Made by a program: the position numbers and the translations under genes
DNA from: Pantoea allii
Lineage (GTDB): Bacteria > Pseudomonadota > Gammaproteobacteria > Enterobacterales > Enterobacteriaceae
Length of the DNA stretch: 64,000 nt
Assembly (NCBI RefSeq): GCF_002307475.1
Contig: NZ_NTMH01000031.1
Span: 62,001-126,000 of the forward strand
Direction of reading: 5' to 3'
Notes under the pieces: model-generated
What the model was told of the DNA's origin: nothing
The model's database searches: none
Seen by the model: the letters and a program-made list of their open reading frames with translations, nothing else
Shown here: positions 8,363 to 17,099 of the stretch, one piece after another
Layout of the letters: each line of letters opens with the position of its first letter
Numbering within the stretch: the stretch's first letter is position 1

Positions 8363-8820
8363 AGCTCTACCGCATGACTAAGACGCGTTATCTGGGATCG
8401 GCCTGGAGTGGTTTTGGTGCGCGTGAAGGTGGCGGTCGCTGGAACAGCGTCGGTGTGTCGATGGTTTATGCTTCTGAAACGGCCTCGCTGACCATGCTGG
8501 AGACGCTGATCCATCTGCAAAGCGCCAGCGTGCTGGACTCTTTTACACTCCTGAGTATAGAGGTTCCCGATCGACTGATTGAGTGGGTTGATATCAATCA
8601 GCTACCCGCCGACTGGGCTGCACCGGAAGGGCCTGCTGCACTGCGCCTGTTCGGTGATGCCTGGGTACAAAGTGGTGGTTCCGTGGCATTACGCGTGCCT
8701 AGCGCCCTCTCGCCGGTGGAATCAAACTATCTGCTTAATCCTGAACATCCCGCGTTCAATGCGATTGTTAAGCAGGCCCGCGACATCCCCTTCCGGTTTG
8801 ACGCACGCTTTTTGCGGTAG
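8359..8820 (+). CDS. RES-domain toxin (NAD-depleting)
   Basis: 153 residues from a GTG that overlaps the antitoxin stop (GTGA). RES hallmarks are visible: an early Arg (YRMTKTRY), GGGRWNS, the VYASETASLTMLETL block carrying the conserved Glu, and the SPVESNYLLNPEHP block carrying the conserved Ser. RES toxins fold like ADP-ribosyltransferases and degrade NAD+, stopping growth when the antitoxin is lost. All key residues seem present, so the module looks functional. Confidence 0.93.
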   Translation: MKLYRMTKTRYLGSAWSGFGAREGGGRWNSVGVSMVYASETASLTMLETLIHLQSASVLDSFTLLSIEVPDRLIEWVDINQLPADWAAPEGPAALRLFGDAWVQSGGSVALRVPSALSPVESNYLLNPEHPAFNAIVKQARDIPFRFDARFLR

Positions 8821-8879
8821 CGCTGAACCGCTGCAGGTAAAACGCCTGTAAAATTAACACTCTCTATCTCTGTCATTCC

Positions 8880-8904
8880 CGGTCACTTCTGACCGAGCGT
8901 TTTA
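8880..8904 (+). terminator. Weak terminator candidate after the toxin gene
   Basis: CGGTCA (8880-8885), loop CTTC, and TGACCG (8890-8895) form a short perfect hairpin followed by AGCGTTTT, 60 bp after the RES toxin stop. Short stem and imperfect T-run make this tentative. Confidence 0.4.
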
Positions 8905-8941
8905 AAATAAGCGTCCAGATCAGGGGAATTAATACCTGACA

Positions 8942-8979
8942 GGGGGCAGTTTGGATATCGAAAATTATTGTACGTTAAG
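8942..8979 (+). repeat. 38-bp Tn3-family terminal inverted repeat (copy 1)
   Basis: The segment starts GGGGGCAGTTT and ends ATTGTACGTTAAG, the standard 38-bp length with GGGG outer and TTAAG inner ends. It is identical at 33 of 38 positions to the repeat at 54410-54447. The 3' part of a Tn3-type transposase gene abuts its inner side on the minus strand, as in real elements. Confidence 0.85.
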
Positions 8980-8982
8980 GCT

Positions 8983-9478
8983 TTTTTTTAACCTTTCGAC
9001 TTTAGCTGGTCTCAGCCGACGAAATTTATCGGAAGCCGGTATACGGTTGCTTTCCAGATCTAATCGCCTGTCAGATTGATATGCTCCCATCCTGATGGTG
9101 ACAGATGCGACAACAGTTGTTCGTTGAGCTTCAGCCCCTTACGTTTCAGGGCATCGATCACTCTTTCTATATACACGGTCCCCTGCTTTATCGAGGTTGC
9201 CAGACGCAGCACTTCACGCCAGTGAATTTCGATCTCTTCCAGATTAAGTGTGGTCGTTGATATCAGTGACTGAAGCGCCGGGTTTTTATAAGTGGAGATC
9301 CCTGATTCGCGGACAAAACACACATCCCAGCAGATGCATCAGGGCAAAGACATGATCAGTGAAACCAGCAGTATCGGTGCAGTGCTCCCTGATTTTCAGG
9401 TCGCTTTCGTGATACAGCAAGCTGGTTGAATCCCTGACCCCACTGATTATGGGCTGTATTGATCCGAAATAATGGTGG
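8983..9478 (-). pseudogene. Tn3-family transposase tnpA, 3' remnant
   Basis: Minus-strand translation shows [18 protein letters not shown], then after a frameshift IHWREVLRLATSIKQGTV, then YIERVIDALKRKG and HLSPSGWEHINLTGD, all conserved C-terminal blocks of Tn3 transposases in the right order. The roughly 90 residues normally between SIKQGTV and VYLERA are missing, a deletion whose ends share the GTV/TVY junction. The Tyr expected after LTGD is a TAG stop at 9060-9062, with the natural tail still readable beyond it. Non-functional. Confidence 0.82.
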
Positions 9479-9599
9479 TGAGGAGAAGGCGGGTATCCGG
9501 GCGAGTAATGTCATTTTTTTATGCGAAAAATGTCGAGTAAACGTCGTCCATCTGTTACCTCATTGAAAATGCTGCCTCGGGCGTTGCCTGAAAGAGCTG

Positions 9600-9761
9600 A
9601 TGAATAAACCTGTCATCCCGATGGAAACAGAACTGCAGCATCCTGAGGCGCTGCGGGAATATTTCCGTGAGCGCCTCGCCTGTTACCACCAGATTTCCCT
9701 GACTCTGCCAAAGGGCTCCGATCCGGTTTACCAGAAAGAGGAAAAGGCAGAAGGAAACTGA
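9600..9761 (+). CDS. Hypothetical 53-residue protein
   Basis: Open frame from ATG 9600 with a modest AGAG SD-like sequence, encoding a charged peptide beginning MNKPVIPMETELQHPEALRE. It precedes the STM2901-like gene in the same direction. No family recognised; it may be a fragment or the first gene of the STM2901/DUF1493 group. Confidence 0.35.
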   Translation: MNKPVIPMETELQHPEALREYFRERLACYHQISLTLPKGSDPVYQKEEKAEGN

Positions 9762-9883
9762 TGTCAGTCCCGCAGATGGCGGGTCATGCATACCTGACGG
9801 TCAGGTTGCCAGTCATCATTCTCAGCGGTATCTTCAGACTCACATCAGGAATATAGCTGCAACTGCGATTACGGGAGCAGGAA

Positions 9884-10322
9884 GTGGATACAACTGAGGA
9901 GCTGGGACAGACCTATTTCTATGCCGGGCGCCCGAATCTCTCTGCCGGTGAACTGTTCTTTATAATTTTCTGTGAACAGGTCGCTCTTCAACTGGGTGTG
10001 CGTGATTTCAGTGCCATTGTGGCCATACTCTCAGGACGCAATATCATCGCCACACGCAGAAAACCTGGCGGTACGGTTACCGGAACGTCGTATGCTTCAA
10101 AAGCTGCAAGGCGCGTATTTGGTGATGCCAAATTCCCCTGGGGCATAAAGCTCCCTTCCTTTGTCGGAGGTTATCCGCCTTCAACTCTCAGAATACGGAT
10201 GGTGGCGCAGATTGGTACCTGGACCGGGCTGGGTCATTCTGGCTGCTGATGTTTCACAGATTGGTTATCACAGCGTTGTGGAATACAACCGGATAGCACG
10301 GGGGGATGACAAACTATGGTAA
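9884..10322 (+). pseudogene. STM2901-family protein, frameshifted
   Basis: From a GTG at 9884 the frame encodes the conserved ELGQTYFYAGRPNLSAGELF and FFIIFCEQVALQLGV segments of the STM2901 family. After IGTWTG the frame goes out of register and ends early at 10249, but the expected C-terminus (VILAADVSQIGYHSVVEYNR, then IARGDDKLW) continues in another frame to a TAA at 10320-10322. A small deletion of family residues (the RAIPVVG region) explains the shift. The ancient stop overlaps the DUF1493 start (ATGGTAA), so the pair was once coupled. Confidence 0.75.
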
Positions 10323-10651
10323 TCGACGAACTGGATGAGAAAATTTACGCACTGGTTAAGCGTCATAACGGACGCGGCGTTTTCACAGCGCAGGAACTCA
10401 GGCCAGAAACCGATCTGGATGCGGATCTCCATCTCAGTAAAGACGAGGCGCAGTCGCTGATGAATGAATTTTTTATGCAATTCAACGTCAGCAGGGAGAA
10501 TTTCTCTATTGAAACGTACTATCCACCCGAGCCGCCACTGCTGACGATACTGAATCCTTTCCGCCGTCGGCGAAGCGTTCCTGAAGTTCCTGACTTTACC
10601 ATTGCAATGTTAATCGAATCAGCCCACGCAGGACGCTGGTGCTACGAATAA
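10316..10651 (+). CDS. DUF1493 family protein
   Basis: 111 residues starting at the ATG that overlaps the end of the STM2901-like gene. Acidic N-terminal half with TDLDADLHLSKDEAQSLMNEF, typical of the acyl-carrier-like DUF1493 fold, and a Pro/Arg-rich linker before DFTIAMLIESAHAGRW. In Salmonella such genes pair with STM2901-like genes in accessory islands; function unknown. The reading frame is intact although its partner is broken. Confidence 0.75.
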   Translation: MVIDELDEKIYALVKRHNGRGVFTAQELRPETDLDADLHLSKDEAQSLMNEFFMQFNVSRENFSIETYYPPEPPLLTILNPFRRRRSVPEVPDFTIAMLIESAHAGRWCYE

Positions 10652-10782
10652 GCAGGCCCGTTCGGGTACGGAGAAATAGGCGTACGGCGCGAAAAATGAC
10701 TAATTGCAGCGTCATGTACAGCTCGTACGGATAAATTATCCTCCCCGGAGCCATAAACCTTAACGTCAGTACATTCCATTCC

Positions 10783-10911
10783 AGACCTCATTCATCGCTG
10801 AATAACCAAACGCCGTCTGAATTTGCAGCAGGCTGGCGAAACGGGAAACATTAAGAAAAACCAACCGACATTACTAACTGAAGGTTGTATCTAATACTGG
10901 GGGACAGGTCA
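10783..10911 (+). mobile_element. IS3-family remnant, copy 1: orfB 3' end and right terminus
   Basis: Translation gives RPHSSLNNQTPSEFAAGWRN, the extreme C-terminus of an IS3-family OrfB transposase, with one internal stop before EKPTDITN. It is followed by a terminal segment (10865-10911, containing GTTGTATCTAATACTGG and ending GGACAGGTCA) that is repeated with changes at 12313-12358. Confidence 0.75.
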
Positions 10912-10953
10912 CTGCCTTTGAAAGGATCATTGAGATGGTAGAAAAGGAGGTTA

Positions 10954-11178
10954 ATGCTAATGAGAGATAATAGGCCTGCCAAATTGAGCTTAGGTAAACG
11001 CATCATGTATAGCCTTATAGAAGCGTCAGGTGCAATCATAGGCGGGTTGCTTCTCCTGCTGTGCTGCTATTGGTTCTTTCACTATGAAACCTGGCATGAA
11101 AGACTGATAGCGATTGGTTTGTCTATCGCGGTTGTCTATCTGATCGGTAAGGTTTTACCTGAACGGCCAAATCAGTAA
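10954..11178 (+). CDS. Small two-helix membrane protein, unknown function
   Basis: 74 residues (72 from the ATG at 10960) with an AGGAGG sequence at 10943-10948. Predicted membrane helices are near residues 22-46 (IGGLLLLLCCYWFF) and 50-66 (RLIAIGLSIAVVYLIG), with a short charged tail KVLPERPNQ. It lies directly after an IS3 remnant, inside accessory DNA. No family recognised. Confidence 0.6.
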   Translation: MLMRDNRPAKLSLGKRIMYSLIEASGAIIGGLLLLLCCYWFFHYETWHERLIAIGLSIAVVYLIGKVLPERPNQ

Positions 11179-11204
11179 GCCCCTTACGGTCTGAAGGATC
11201 CCCA

Positions 11205-11236
11205 GAAACATCATCAATACACCATGATGATGTTTC
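11205..11236. repeat. Perfect 12-bp hairpin
   Basis: GAAACATCATCA (11205-11216) and TGATGATGTTTC (11225-11236) with an 8-base loop, 27 bp after the small membrane-protein gene. No T-run on either strand. It could be a Rho-independent-like stop, an mRNA-stabilising structure or an insertion-sequence relic. Confidence 0.5.
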
Positions 11237-11690
11237 AATAGGTTCTCGCCATCTCGGCATATACCCTGTCGGGGTTAATGCCTGACAGGCTCCCCGGTGA
11301 CTGCCGGATGACATTCTCACTCAATGTCAGATACGACAATACCCTCCGCGACTTCACACTGTTAGCCTGAAACCATCTGTTTATTCCCTTACTTTCAGGG
11401 TAATACCCTGTCAGCCACATGATGATGCTGTAAAGTGTCGCGACCAGGCAAAGCATCGATATCCGCTTTTCTCCCCAGCTTTTACTTGCCCGAAGTCCCA
11501 GACCGTAGCCGCTCACTTTTCTCATCTCTGAAGTTCTGCTCTGTTTGCATAGGGCGGCTGTATATTTTAATTATCACCCGCGGCTTATATCCCATAAGGC
11601 TGGTAAAAAGCAGCCACGGCTCGCGGGCGTTTTTGCTGTACATCCTGTTCGTTTTAGGAGAACGCTGGCTGCTTTTCCTGCCGGTTGTCC
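11235..11690 (-). pseudogene. IS4-family transposase, C-terminal remnant
   Basis: Two minus-strand frames together give REPWLLFTSLMGYK, IYSRPMQTEQNFRDEKS, then GYGLGLRASKSWGEKR and GINRWFQANSVKSRRVLS, which are the catalytic Y-R-E-K region (YxxRxxxExxxxxxK-like) and tail of IS4/IS10-type transposases. A frameshift near 11520 separates the two parts and the N-terminus is missing. Confidence 0.75.
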
Positions 11691-11872
11691 GCTTATGAAC
11701 GGTATAAAAATGCCCTAGACAATCACGGCTGACGTTGCGAGCCAGTCGGCAAAATCACAGATAGCATGGCTTCGCTACTTATGGCATATCTCGTGCCATC
11801 TGCCACTCTTCATCCCCGATTATCTGAAAATAGAGGCTGCCTCTGACACGTCAGAAAAAATCCCATCCCAGA

Positions 11873-12358
11873 TATACTGCATTTACCACCTTAACGGTCT
11901 GGGCGTGAAGCGCAGACGACATCGTAAGGGCCTGGCGCCTGAGCGGCTTCCGCTTCTTCGCCCGGACCTGGTCAATGGAATTTGCCATGGATGCACTTAC
12001 CAGCAACCGTAAATTTAAGTAACTGAATTTTATTAGTAATTTTACAAATATGCGTCTGACGATCACCGCTGCTTTCGGTATTTCAGGCGTTCAGGTCTCG
12101 CGTATTCTGGACAGTATCACGCTCTTACGTGGCTATCCGGCTAAGATAAGAACCGTTCAGGGACCGGAATTCACCTGCCTCGCACGGGATCAATGGGCCT
12201 TTGAGCATGGCGTGGAACTGCGTCTTATCCAGCCGGGCAAGCCGGCCCAGAACGGATTTATTGAGATTTTTAGCAGCAAGCTGGAAACATGTAAAAATAG
12301 AAGGTAAACAACCCGACATGACTAACTGATCGTTGTATCTAATACAGTGGGAAGGTCA
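11873..12358 (+). mobile_element. IS3-family remnant, copy 2: internally deleted orfB and right terminus
   Basis: Pieces of an IS3-family OrfB are read in order: YHLNGLGVKRRRHRKGLA, WSMEFAMDALTSNRKFK (stop), LTITAAFGISGVQVSRILDS, RGYPAKIRTVQGPEF and EHGVELRLIQPGKPAQNGFI. The expected FNGRFRDECLNE region is lost and the frame jumps to a tail like QPDMTN. The terminus at 12313-12358 resembles that of copy 1. Decayed, non-functional. Confidence 0.78.
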
Positions 12359-13089
12359 TTCCATTTATTACTTTTGTAACCCTTCTCTTCACAGTTTGTG
12401 CAGGGCTGTCACTTTAAAGTGGCAGCGTTCCTACTGGCCTACGCGCAGCTACGGCAATTAGTAGAAATTTTTACTACTTCTCCCAAACCTGACGGGCATA
12501 AGGCTTTTGATGACCAAACTGCCCCCTGATACAGCGCTTTGTTAGCCTTTCGATATGAGCTGTAAATCCATGTAACAAATGTAAGGTTTCGGGCTCATAA
12601 AATATTTTATGCAGTGATGAAGACGTCGCACTTAATAAAAGCATTAAGAAAGATGCGATAACCCTACGTAATCTCATTGATTAATTGATGATAATTTTAA
12701 GGTGACAGGCAATTTGTATTAAGTATCACCAGGCTGTTTAGCATCCGTGCGACAGAAATGATGATCAGGAACTTATAAGGATGCTTTATAACCTTGCGTT
12801 GGAGATTAGCTGGCCTGAATTTTACTTAAGTTGCGCGGCGTGACTATAACCTGTTGATTAATAATCACGGTGTTTTACACGAGAGAATAACGGTGTCAGG
12901 AAATACGGCAAATGCTGCCACCAAATAATTACAATTTGTTATTCTGTTAACATATATTTACCGGCTTAACAAAAAATTGATAGTCGTGTAATGACAATAA
13001 ACCGATTTGCAACAACCGTTAAAATCAGAAAAACACCTAATTAATGCATTGTATTTTAATCACTGGTGTCACTTCATCAGGACAAGAAT
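12359..13089. other. Gap between IS3 remnant and fliD
   Basis: About 730 bp, AT-rich toward fliD. No convincing gene and no clear sigma-28 promoter for fliD were found; a minus-strand frame near 12474-12677 lacks any recognisable signature. Confidence 0.5.
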
Positions 13090-14484
13090 ATGGCAAGCAT
13101 AAGCACACTTGGCGCTGGTACTAACCTCGACCTCAATACCTTATATGACAACATACAGTCAGCCGAACAGGCGCAACTGACACCCATAACCAATCAGCAA
13201 GCGTCTTATAATGCGCAACTGACGGCCTGGGGCGTGGTACAAAGTTCAATGTCGAAATTGCAGACTGCAGCTTCTGCGCTGGAAAATGCTTCCAGCATTG
13301 CGACAACAAAAGTGACCAGCTCGAATTCGGCCTTTACGGCTACGCTTGCCAGCGGTGCTGCAGCCGGAAATTATTCTGTTGAAGTTGACCAGCTAGCGGC
13401 GTCGCAGTCCCTGCTCTCCAAATCGGCAAGCGACGAAACGACCGATCTGGGCGACAGCAGCATGGCTTCACGCACGATTACGATCAGCCAGCCTGGACAG
13501 AAATCGCCGTTAACCGTGACGTTAAATCAGAATCAGACCAGCTTGTCTGATATCCGTGATGCGATTAACAAGCAACAAGGTAGCGTCAATGCCAGTGTGA
13601 TTATGGCCAATGACAATACCTACTATTTATCCCTGACGGCGCGCGATAGCGGCACGGCGAATGCCATGACCGTAAGTACAAATGATGCCACATTGTCGCA
13701 ATATATTAACTATAGCCAGGGCGGGAGTAATAACGGTATGACACAGCAGGTTGCCGCTGAGGATGCTCAATTGAAGGTTAACGGATTATCTATCACGCGC
13801 AGCAGCAACATCGTGACGGATGCGCCGGAGGGCGTAACGCTGAATCTTAATAAAGTTAACAGCGGATCGCCTGAAACCTTATCCATTGCTACAGATACCT
13901 CGCCAATGGCGACAGCCGTTCAGTCGTATGTTGATGCGTATAATTCGCTGCAGAAAACCATCGCTGACCAGACAAACTATACCCCGGTTCAGGCAGGACA
14001 GGCGCAGAGTACAGATAATGGCGATTTGCTGGGGGATAATACATTAATGAATATCCAGACCAGTCTGCGCAGTCAATTTTCCGATCCTCAGGGTACGGGA
14101 AGTATTCAGGTACTTTCTCAGCTCGGAATAACGCAGGACGATAAAGGTGATCTGACGGTAGACAGTACGAAGCTGAATGCCGCCTTAACCAACCAACCCG
14201 CAGATGTTTTAAGCTTTTTGACGGGGGATGGAAAAACAACAGGTTTCGCCACGCAGGTGACCAATAAACTGAATGATATGCTGGCAAGTAACGGCACAGT
14301 ATCAAATGCGACCACGGGGATTAACACCTCGTTAAAACAGTTGTCCGATCAGTACAATACCGTCAACGATCAAATCACTGCGGTGATGGCACAGTACAAA
14401 ACGGAATTTACCAATCTGAGTACGCTGGTCTCTTCAATGACGCAGACGGGTGATTATCTGTCTGCCCAGTTCGCGAAGATGTAA
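13090..14484 (+). CDS. fliD: Flagellar hook-associated protein 2 (filament cap) FliD
   Basis: 464 residues from MASISTLGAGTNLDL, the conserved FliD start; an upstream in-frame ATG adds eight residues without family support. Coiled terminal D0/D1 helices frame a variable centre with ISQPGQKSPLTVTLN, DIRDAINKQQGSVNASV and TLNLNKVNSGSPETLSI. FliD caps the growing filament and folds exported flagellin. Unusually, fliS and fliT do not follow; instead a terminator and then fliC come next in the same direction. Confidence 0.93.
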   Translation: MASISTLGAGTNLDLNTLYDNIQSAEQAQLTPITNQQASYNAQLTAWGVVQSSMSKLQTAASALENASSIATTKVTSSNSAFTATLASGAAAGNYSVEVDQLAASQSLLSKSASDETTDLGDSSMASRTITISQPGQKSPLTVTLNQNQTSLSDIRDAINKQQGSVNASVIMANDNTYYLSLTARDSGTANAMTVSTNDATLSQYINYSQGGSNNGMTQQVAAEDAQLKVNGLSITRSSNIVTDAPEGVTLNLNKVNSGSPETLSIATDTSPMATAVQSYVDAYNSLQKTIADQTNYTPVQAGQAQSTDNGDLLGDNTLMNIQTSLRSQFSDPQGTGSIQVLSQLGITQDDKGDLTVDSTKLNAALTNQPADVLSFLTGDGKTTGFATQVTNKLNDMLASNGTVSNATTGINTSLKQLSDQYNTVNDQITAVMAQYKTEFTNLSTLVSSMTQTGDYLSAQFAKM

Positions 14485-14531
14485 CGCCTGCCTCACGCCG
14501 TTTTGCCACAAGGCTGAACATCCTGCCTCTC

Positions 14532-14563
14532 ATGCTGATGGTGCTCCTGCGCCATCAGCATTT
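14532..14563 (+). terminator. Rho-independent terminator of fliD
   Basis: ATGCTGATGGTGC and GCGCCATCAGCAT pair as a 13-bp stem (one G-T wobble) around loop TCCT, followed by TTTATCC, 48 bp after the fliD stop. Confidence 0.75.
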
Positions 14564-15157
14564 ATCCATTATAAGGCCCTGGTTTTCTCTGGTATTTGGT
14601 TACTCCCTCAATAGCACTTTTTTATCGCATCCATAAGCCATGAATTTGGCGTAACTCTTTATCCAGAACCTCGTCGCATTGCCGCGCCAATATCCATTAG
14701 GCGAGTGCTCGCACGCTGACAAGACACATCGCCTTTGTCATAAGCCAAAAACTAATGCAGAATTTTTTATGCCGCGCGGTATCGTCAACGCCACTGCTTT
14801 AACCTCGCGCCTGGACAAACCTCATTAACGTGAGTATTCATTTTTTATATTTCGTTAATGATATATCTTACCCAATGTATTTTTAAATATTTAATGCAGT
14901 TTCTCTAATGAAAGCATCTTTTAGCGAAAAGGTCGCAGATAAGCGCTTTGTGGAATACTGAGCAACCCCTTTAATCATCTGTGCTTTTTAAAGCCTTACG
15001 CTGTAACAAAACGTGTTTAACCTTAAGGAAATTGGTTTTTTGGTTGGGTTTTGTGTGGGGTTATAATCATTTCTTTCCGGTTAATTCTTATATTTACAAC
15101 TGAGATTTTACAACAAAATACTTATTCAATAATTAATCTTATCTGGCTTTTTTTTAT
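14564..15157. other. Gap between fliD and fliC
   Basis: About 590 bp of increasingly AT-rich sequence without a recognisable gene. In most enterics fliD and fliC are divergent and adjacent; this spacer is unusual and nothing in it resembles fliS or fliT on either strand. Confidence 0.5.
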
Positions 15158-15184
15158 TAAAGTTTAGCAGGAAGGGTTCGATAA
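15158..15184 (+). promoter_or_regulatory. Sigma-28 (FliA) promoter of fliC
   Basis: TAAAGTTT - 11 bp - TTCGATAA, against the consensus TAAAGTTT-N11-GCCGATAA: perfect -35, 6/8 at -10, ideal spacing. It lies 44 bp before the fliC ATG. Confidence 0.85.
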
Positions 15185-15227
15185 TAATAATGCGTAAATA
15201 ATACGTTCTCATAAGAAGGAATTTACC

Positions 15228-16163
15228 ATGTCAGTCATCAACACTAACGTCCTGTCGTTAATTACTCAAAATAACCTGAATAAGTCTCAGTCATCTCTCG
15301 GTACGGCGATTGAGCGCCTGTCATCGGGTCTGCGCATCAACAGTGCCAAAGATGATGCCGCGGGGGAAGCCATTGCTAACCGCTTTACGTCAAATATCAA
15401 CGGTCTGACGGTTGCGGCGCGTAACGCCAATGATGGGATTTCGTTGTCTCAGACGGCTGAAGGCGCGCTGGATGAAATAAACAACAACCTGCAGCGCGTC
15501 CGCGACCTGACTGTTCAGGCGCAGAATAGCTCTAACTCAGCCTCTGATATCGACTCTATCCAGGCCGAAGTTAACCAGCGTATGCAGGAAATTGACCGTG
15601 ACACGAAACAGACGGATTTCAACGGCATTAAAGTGTTGAACACGGGTTCAGGCAACAGCACTTATAATTTCCAGGTCGGTTCTCAGGATGGGCAGACTAT
15701 CGGTATCACCATTAGCTCAAGTGACAGCTTCGATTTGGCTGCAGCGGGTAACGCGTCTTCAGGTACTGTGCAGAACACCAGTGTGACAACCGGGCAGACG
15801 GTTAATGGTACAGCCCGCAGCACCGCGGCTATCGGCTTCGACGTGCTGAAAGGTGCAGTCACTGGTGGTAGTAGTGGTAGCGCTTCTGGTAGCACCCCGC
15901 TGGCGGATATCGATAAAGCGATTAAGGCCGTTGACAGCCAACGTAGCCTGTTGGGTGCGTCTCAAAACCGCTTTGAATCTACAATCAGCAACCTGAATAA
16001 TACCGTGACTAACCTGACTGCTGCACGTAGCCGTATTCAGGACGCGGACTATGCGACCGAGGTATCAAATATGTCACGTGCACAGATCCTGCAGCAGGCG
16101 GGTTCATCTGTACTGGCACAGGCCAATCAGGTTCCACAGACCATGCTGTCTTTACTGCGCTAA
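15228..16163 (+). CDS. fliC: Flagellin FliC, short form
   Basis: 311 residues. The conserved D0/D1 N-terminus ([40 protein letters not shown]) and C-terminus ([31 protein letters not shown]) are complete, while the surface-exposed middle is only about 70 residues and Gly/Ser/Thr-rich. This makes it one of the shorter enteric flagellin layouts. It polymerises into the flagellar filament. Preceded by a sigma-28 promoter and a GAAGGAA SD, and followed by a strong terminator, so it is a monocistronic class 3 flagellar gene. Confidence 0.95.
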   Translation: MSVINTNVLSLITQNNLNKSQSSLGTAIERLSSGLRINSAKDDAAGEAIANRFTSNINGLTVAARNANDGISLSQTAEGALDEINNNLQRVRDLTVQAQNSSNSASDIDSIQAEVNQRMQEIDRDTKQTDFNGIKVLNTGSGNSTYNFQVGSQDGQTIGITISSSDSFDLAAAGNASSGTVQNTSVTTGQTVNGTARSTAAIGFDVLKGAVTGGSSGSASGSTPLADIDKAIKAVDSQRSLLGASQNRFESTISNLNNTVTNLTAARSRIQDADYATEVSNMSRAQILQQAGSSVLAQANQVPQTMLSLLR

Positions 16164-16173
16164 TCCTCAATTT

Positions 16174-16206
16174 AAAAACCACGCTTTTTTTAAGCGTGGT
16201 TTTTTT
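16174..16206 (+). terminator. Rho-independent terminator of fliC
   Basis: AACCACGCTT and AAGCGTGGTT form a perfect stem followed by seven T residues, 11 bp after the fliC stop; the A-run on the other side makes it usable for the convergent chrR gene as well. Confidence 0.92.
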
Positions 16207-16230
16207 CAGACCGCCTGCGGGAAAACCAGG

Positions 16231-16797
16231 CTAATTAACTTTGCGGATAAAATCACTGAATGCCGCTAATTGCCTGGCCAGATGCTCAAGCGTGCCCTGC
16301 TCAATCACCTTACCCGCCTGTTCATCAACTTTATTCTGAATGACACCACCCATAAATTCCGGTTTGTTCAGTACCATGGCGTCAAGAAACACCAGAATTT
16401 GACGCAGGTGATACTGACAACGCGCGCCACCGATCGCGCCCATGGAGCTGGTCTGAATCGCCACCGGTTTTCCCGCGAGCGGCTGATTGGGAACGCGGGA
16501 TAACCAGTCGATCGCATTTTTCAATCCGCCCGGGACAGAATAGTTGTACTCCGGTGTGACGATAATCACGCCATCTGCCTGACGAATCTGTTCAGCGATC
16601 TTTTCAACAGGGGCAGGAAACCCCTCTTCTTGCTGAATATCGGCGTCATAAAGTGGAATATCCCGAATGGATGGAAGCGCCTCAATCAGCACGCCCTGTG
16701 GGGCCAGTTGCGGTAGCGCCTGTGCAATCATTGCGTTGTACGAACCTTTTCTCAGGCTTCCCAGTAGCGTGACGATTTTCAACGGTTTATCAGACAT
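16231..16797 (-). CDS. chrR: NAD(P)H-dependent FMN reductase / chromate-quinone reductase ChrR (YieF)
   Basis: 188 residues starting MSDKPLKIVTLLGSLRKGSY, with the FMN phosphate loop GSLRKGSYN, the PEYNYSVPGGLKNAIDWLSR block and SSMGAIGGARCQYHLRQIL, almost identical in layout to E. coli ChrR/YieF. The soluble flavoenzyme reduces quinones by two electrons, also chromate and other oxidants. The second of two adjacent ATGs is chosen; AGAGGAAAA lies upstream. It stands alone, convergent with fliC. Confidence 0.92.
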   Translation of the reverse strand: MSDKPLKIVTLLGSLRKGSYNAMIAQALPQLAPQGVLIEALPSIRDIPLYDADIQQEEGFPAPVEKIAEQIRQADGVIIVTPEYNYSVPGGLKNAIDWLSRVPNQPLAGKPVAIQTSSMGAIGGARCQYHLRQILVFLDAMVLNKPEFMGGVIQNKVDEQAGKVIEQGTLEHLARQLAAFSDFIRKVN

Positions 16798-17099
16798 CAT
16801 TTTTCCTCTTTTTGATGGCTAAAATCATCCCCGAAAAACCTGGGGAAGCGTATGCGTATTCTATGCGATTAGAAGCAGGTTTTTTATGAGAATGTGTTAG
16901 CTGGCTTTATATTCCGCCTCCACAGGTACATCGTGCAAAATCACATATCGCCAATCCAGCGCGCCGCCATTGCCTGCTGTCGGCAGTAAACGTGACATTG
17001 TTAAAATGGTCGCGGGCGACGTGGGATACAGTAGGGAACACATCGAAGAGGTAGGCGTGATAACACGCCACCGCAACACCGGTTCAGGAGGGAGAGAGC

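Noticed and set aside
9884-10651. Prophage origin of the STM2901/DUF1493 pair
   Set aside because: No phage structural, integrase or lysis genes nearby; surroundings are IS and Tn3 remnants.
10759-10796. Tn3 repeat closing the element that begins at 8942
   Set aside because: CTTAACGT is present but the remaining 30 positions do not match and the segment runs into the IS3 orfB relic.
16897-17079. Gene on the minus strand between chrR and the GNAT gene
   Set aside because: 60-codon frame without SD or family signature; it covers the promoter region expected for the GNAT gene.
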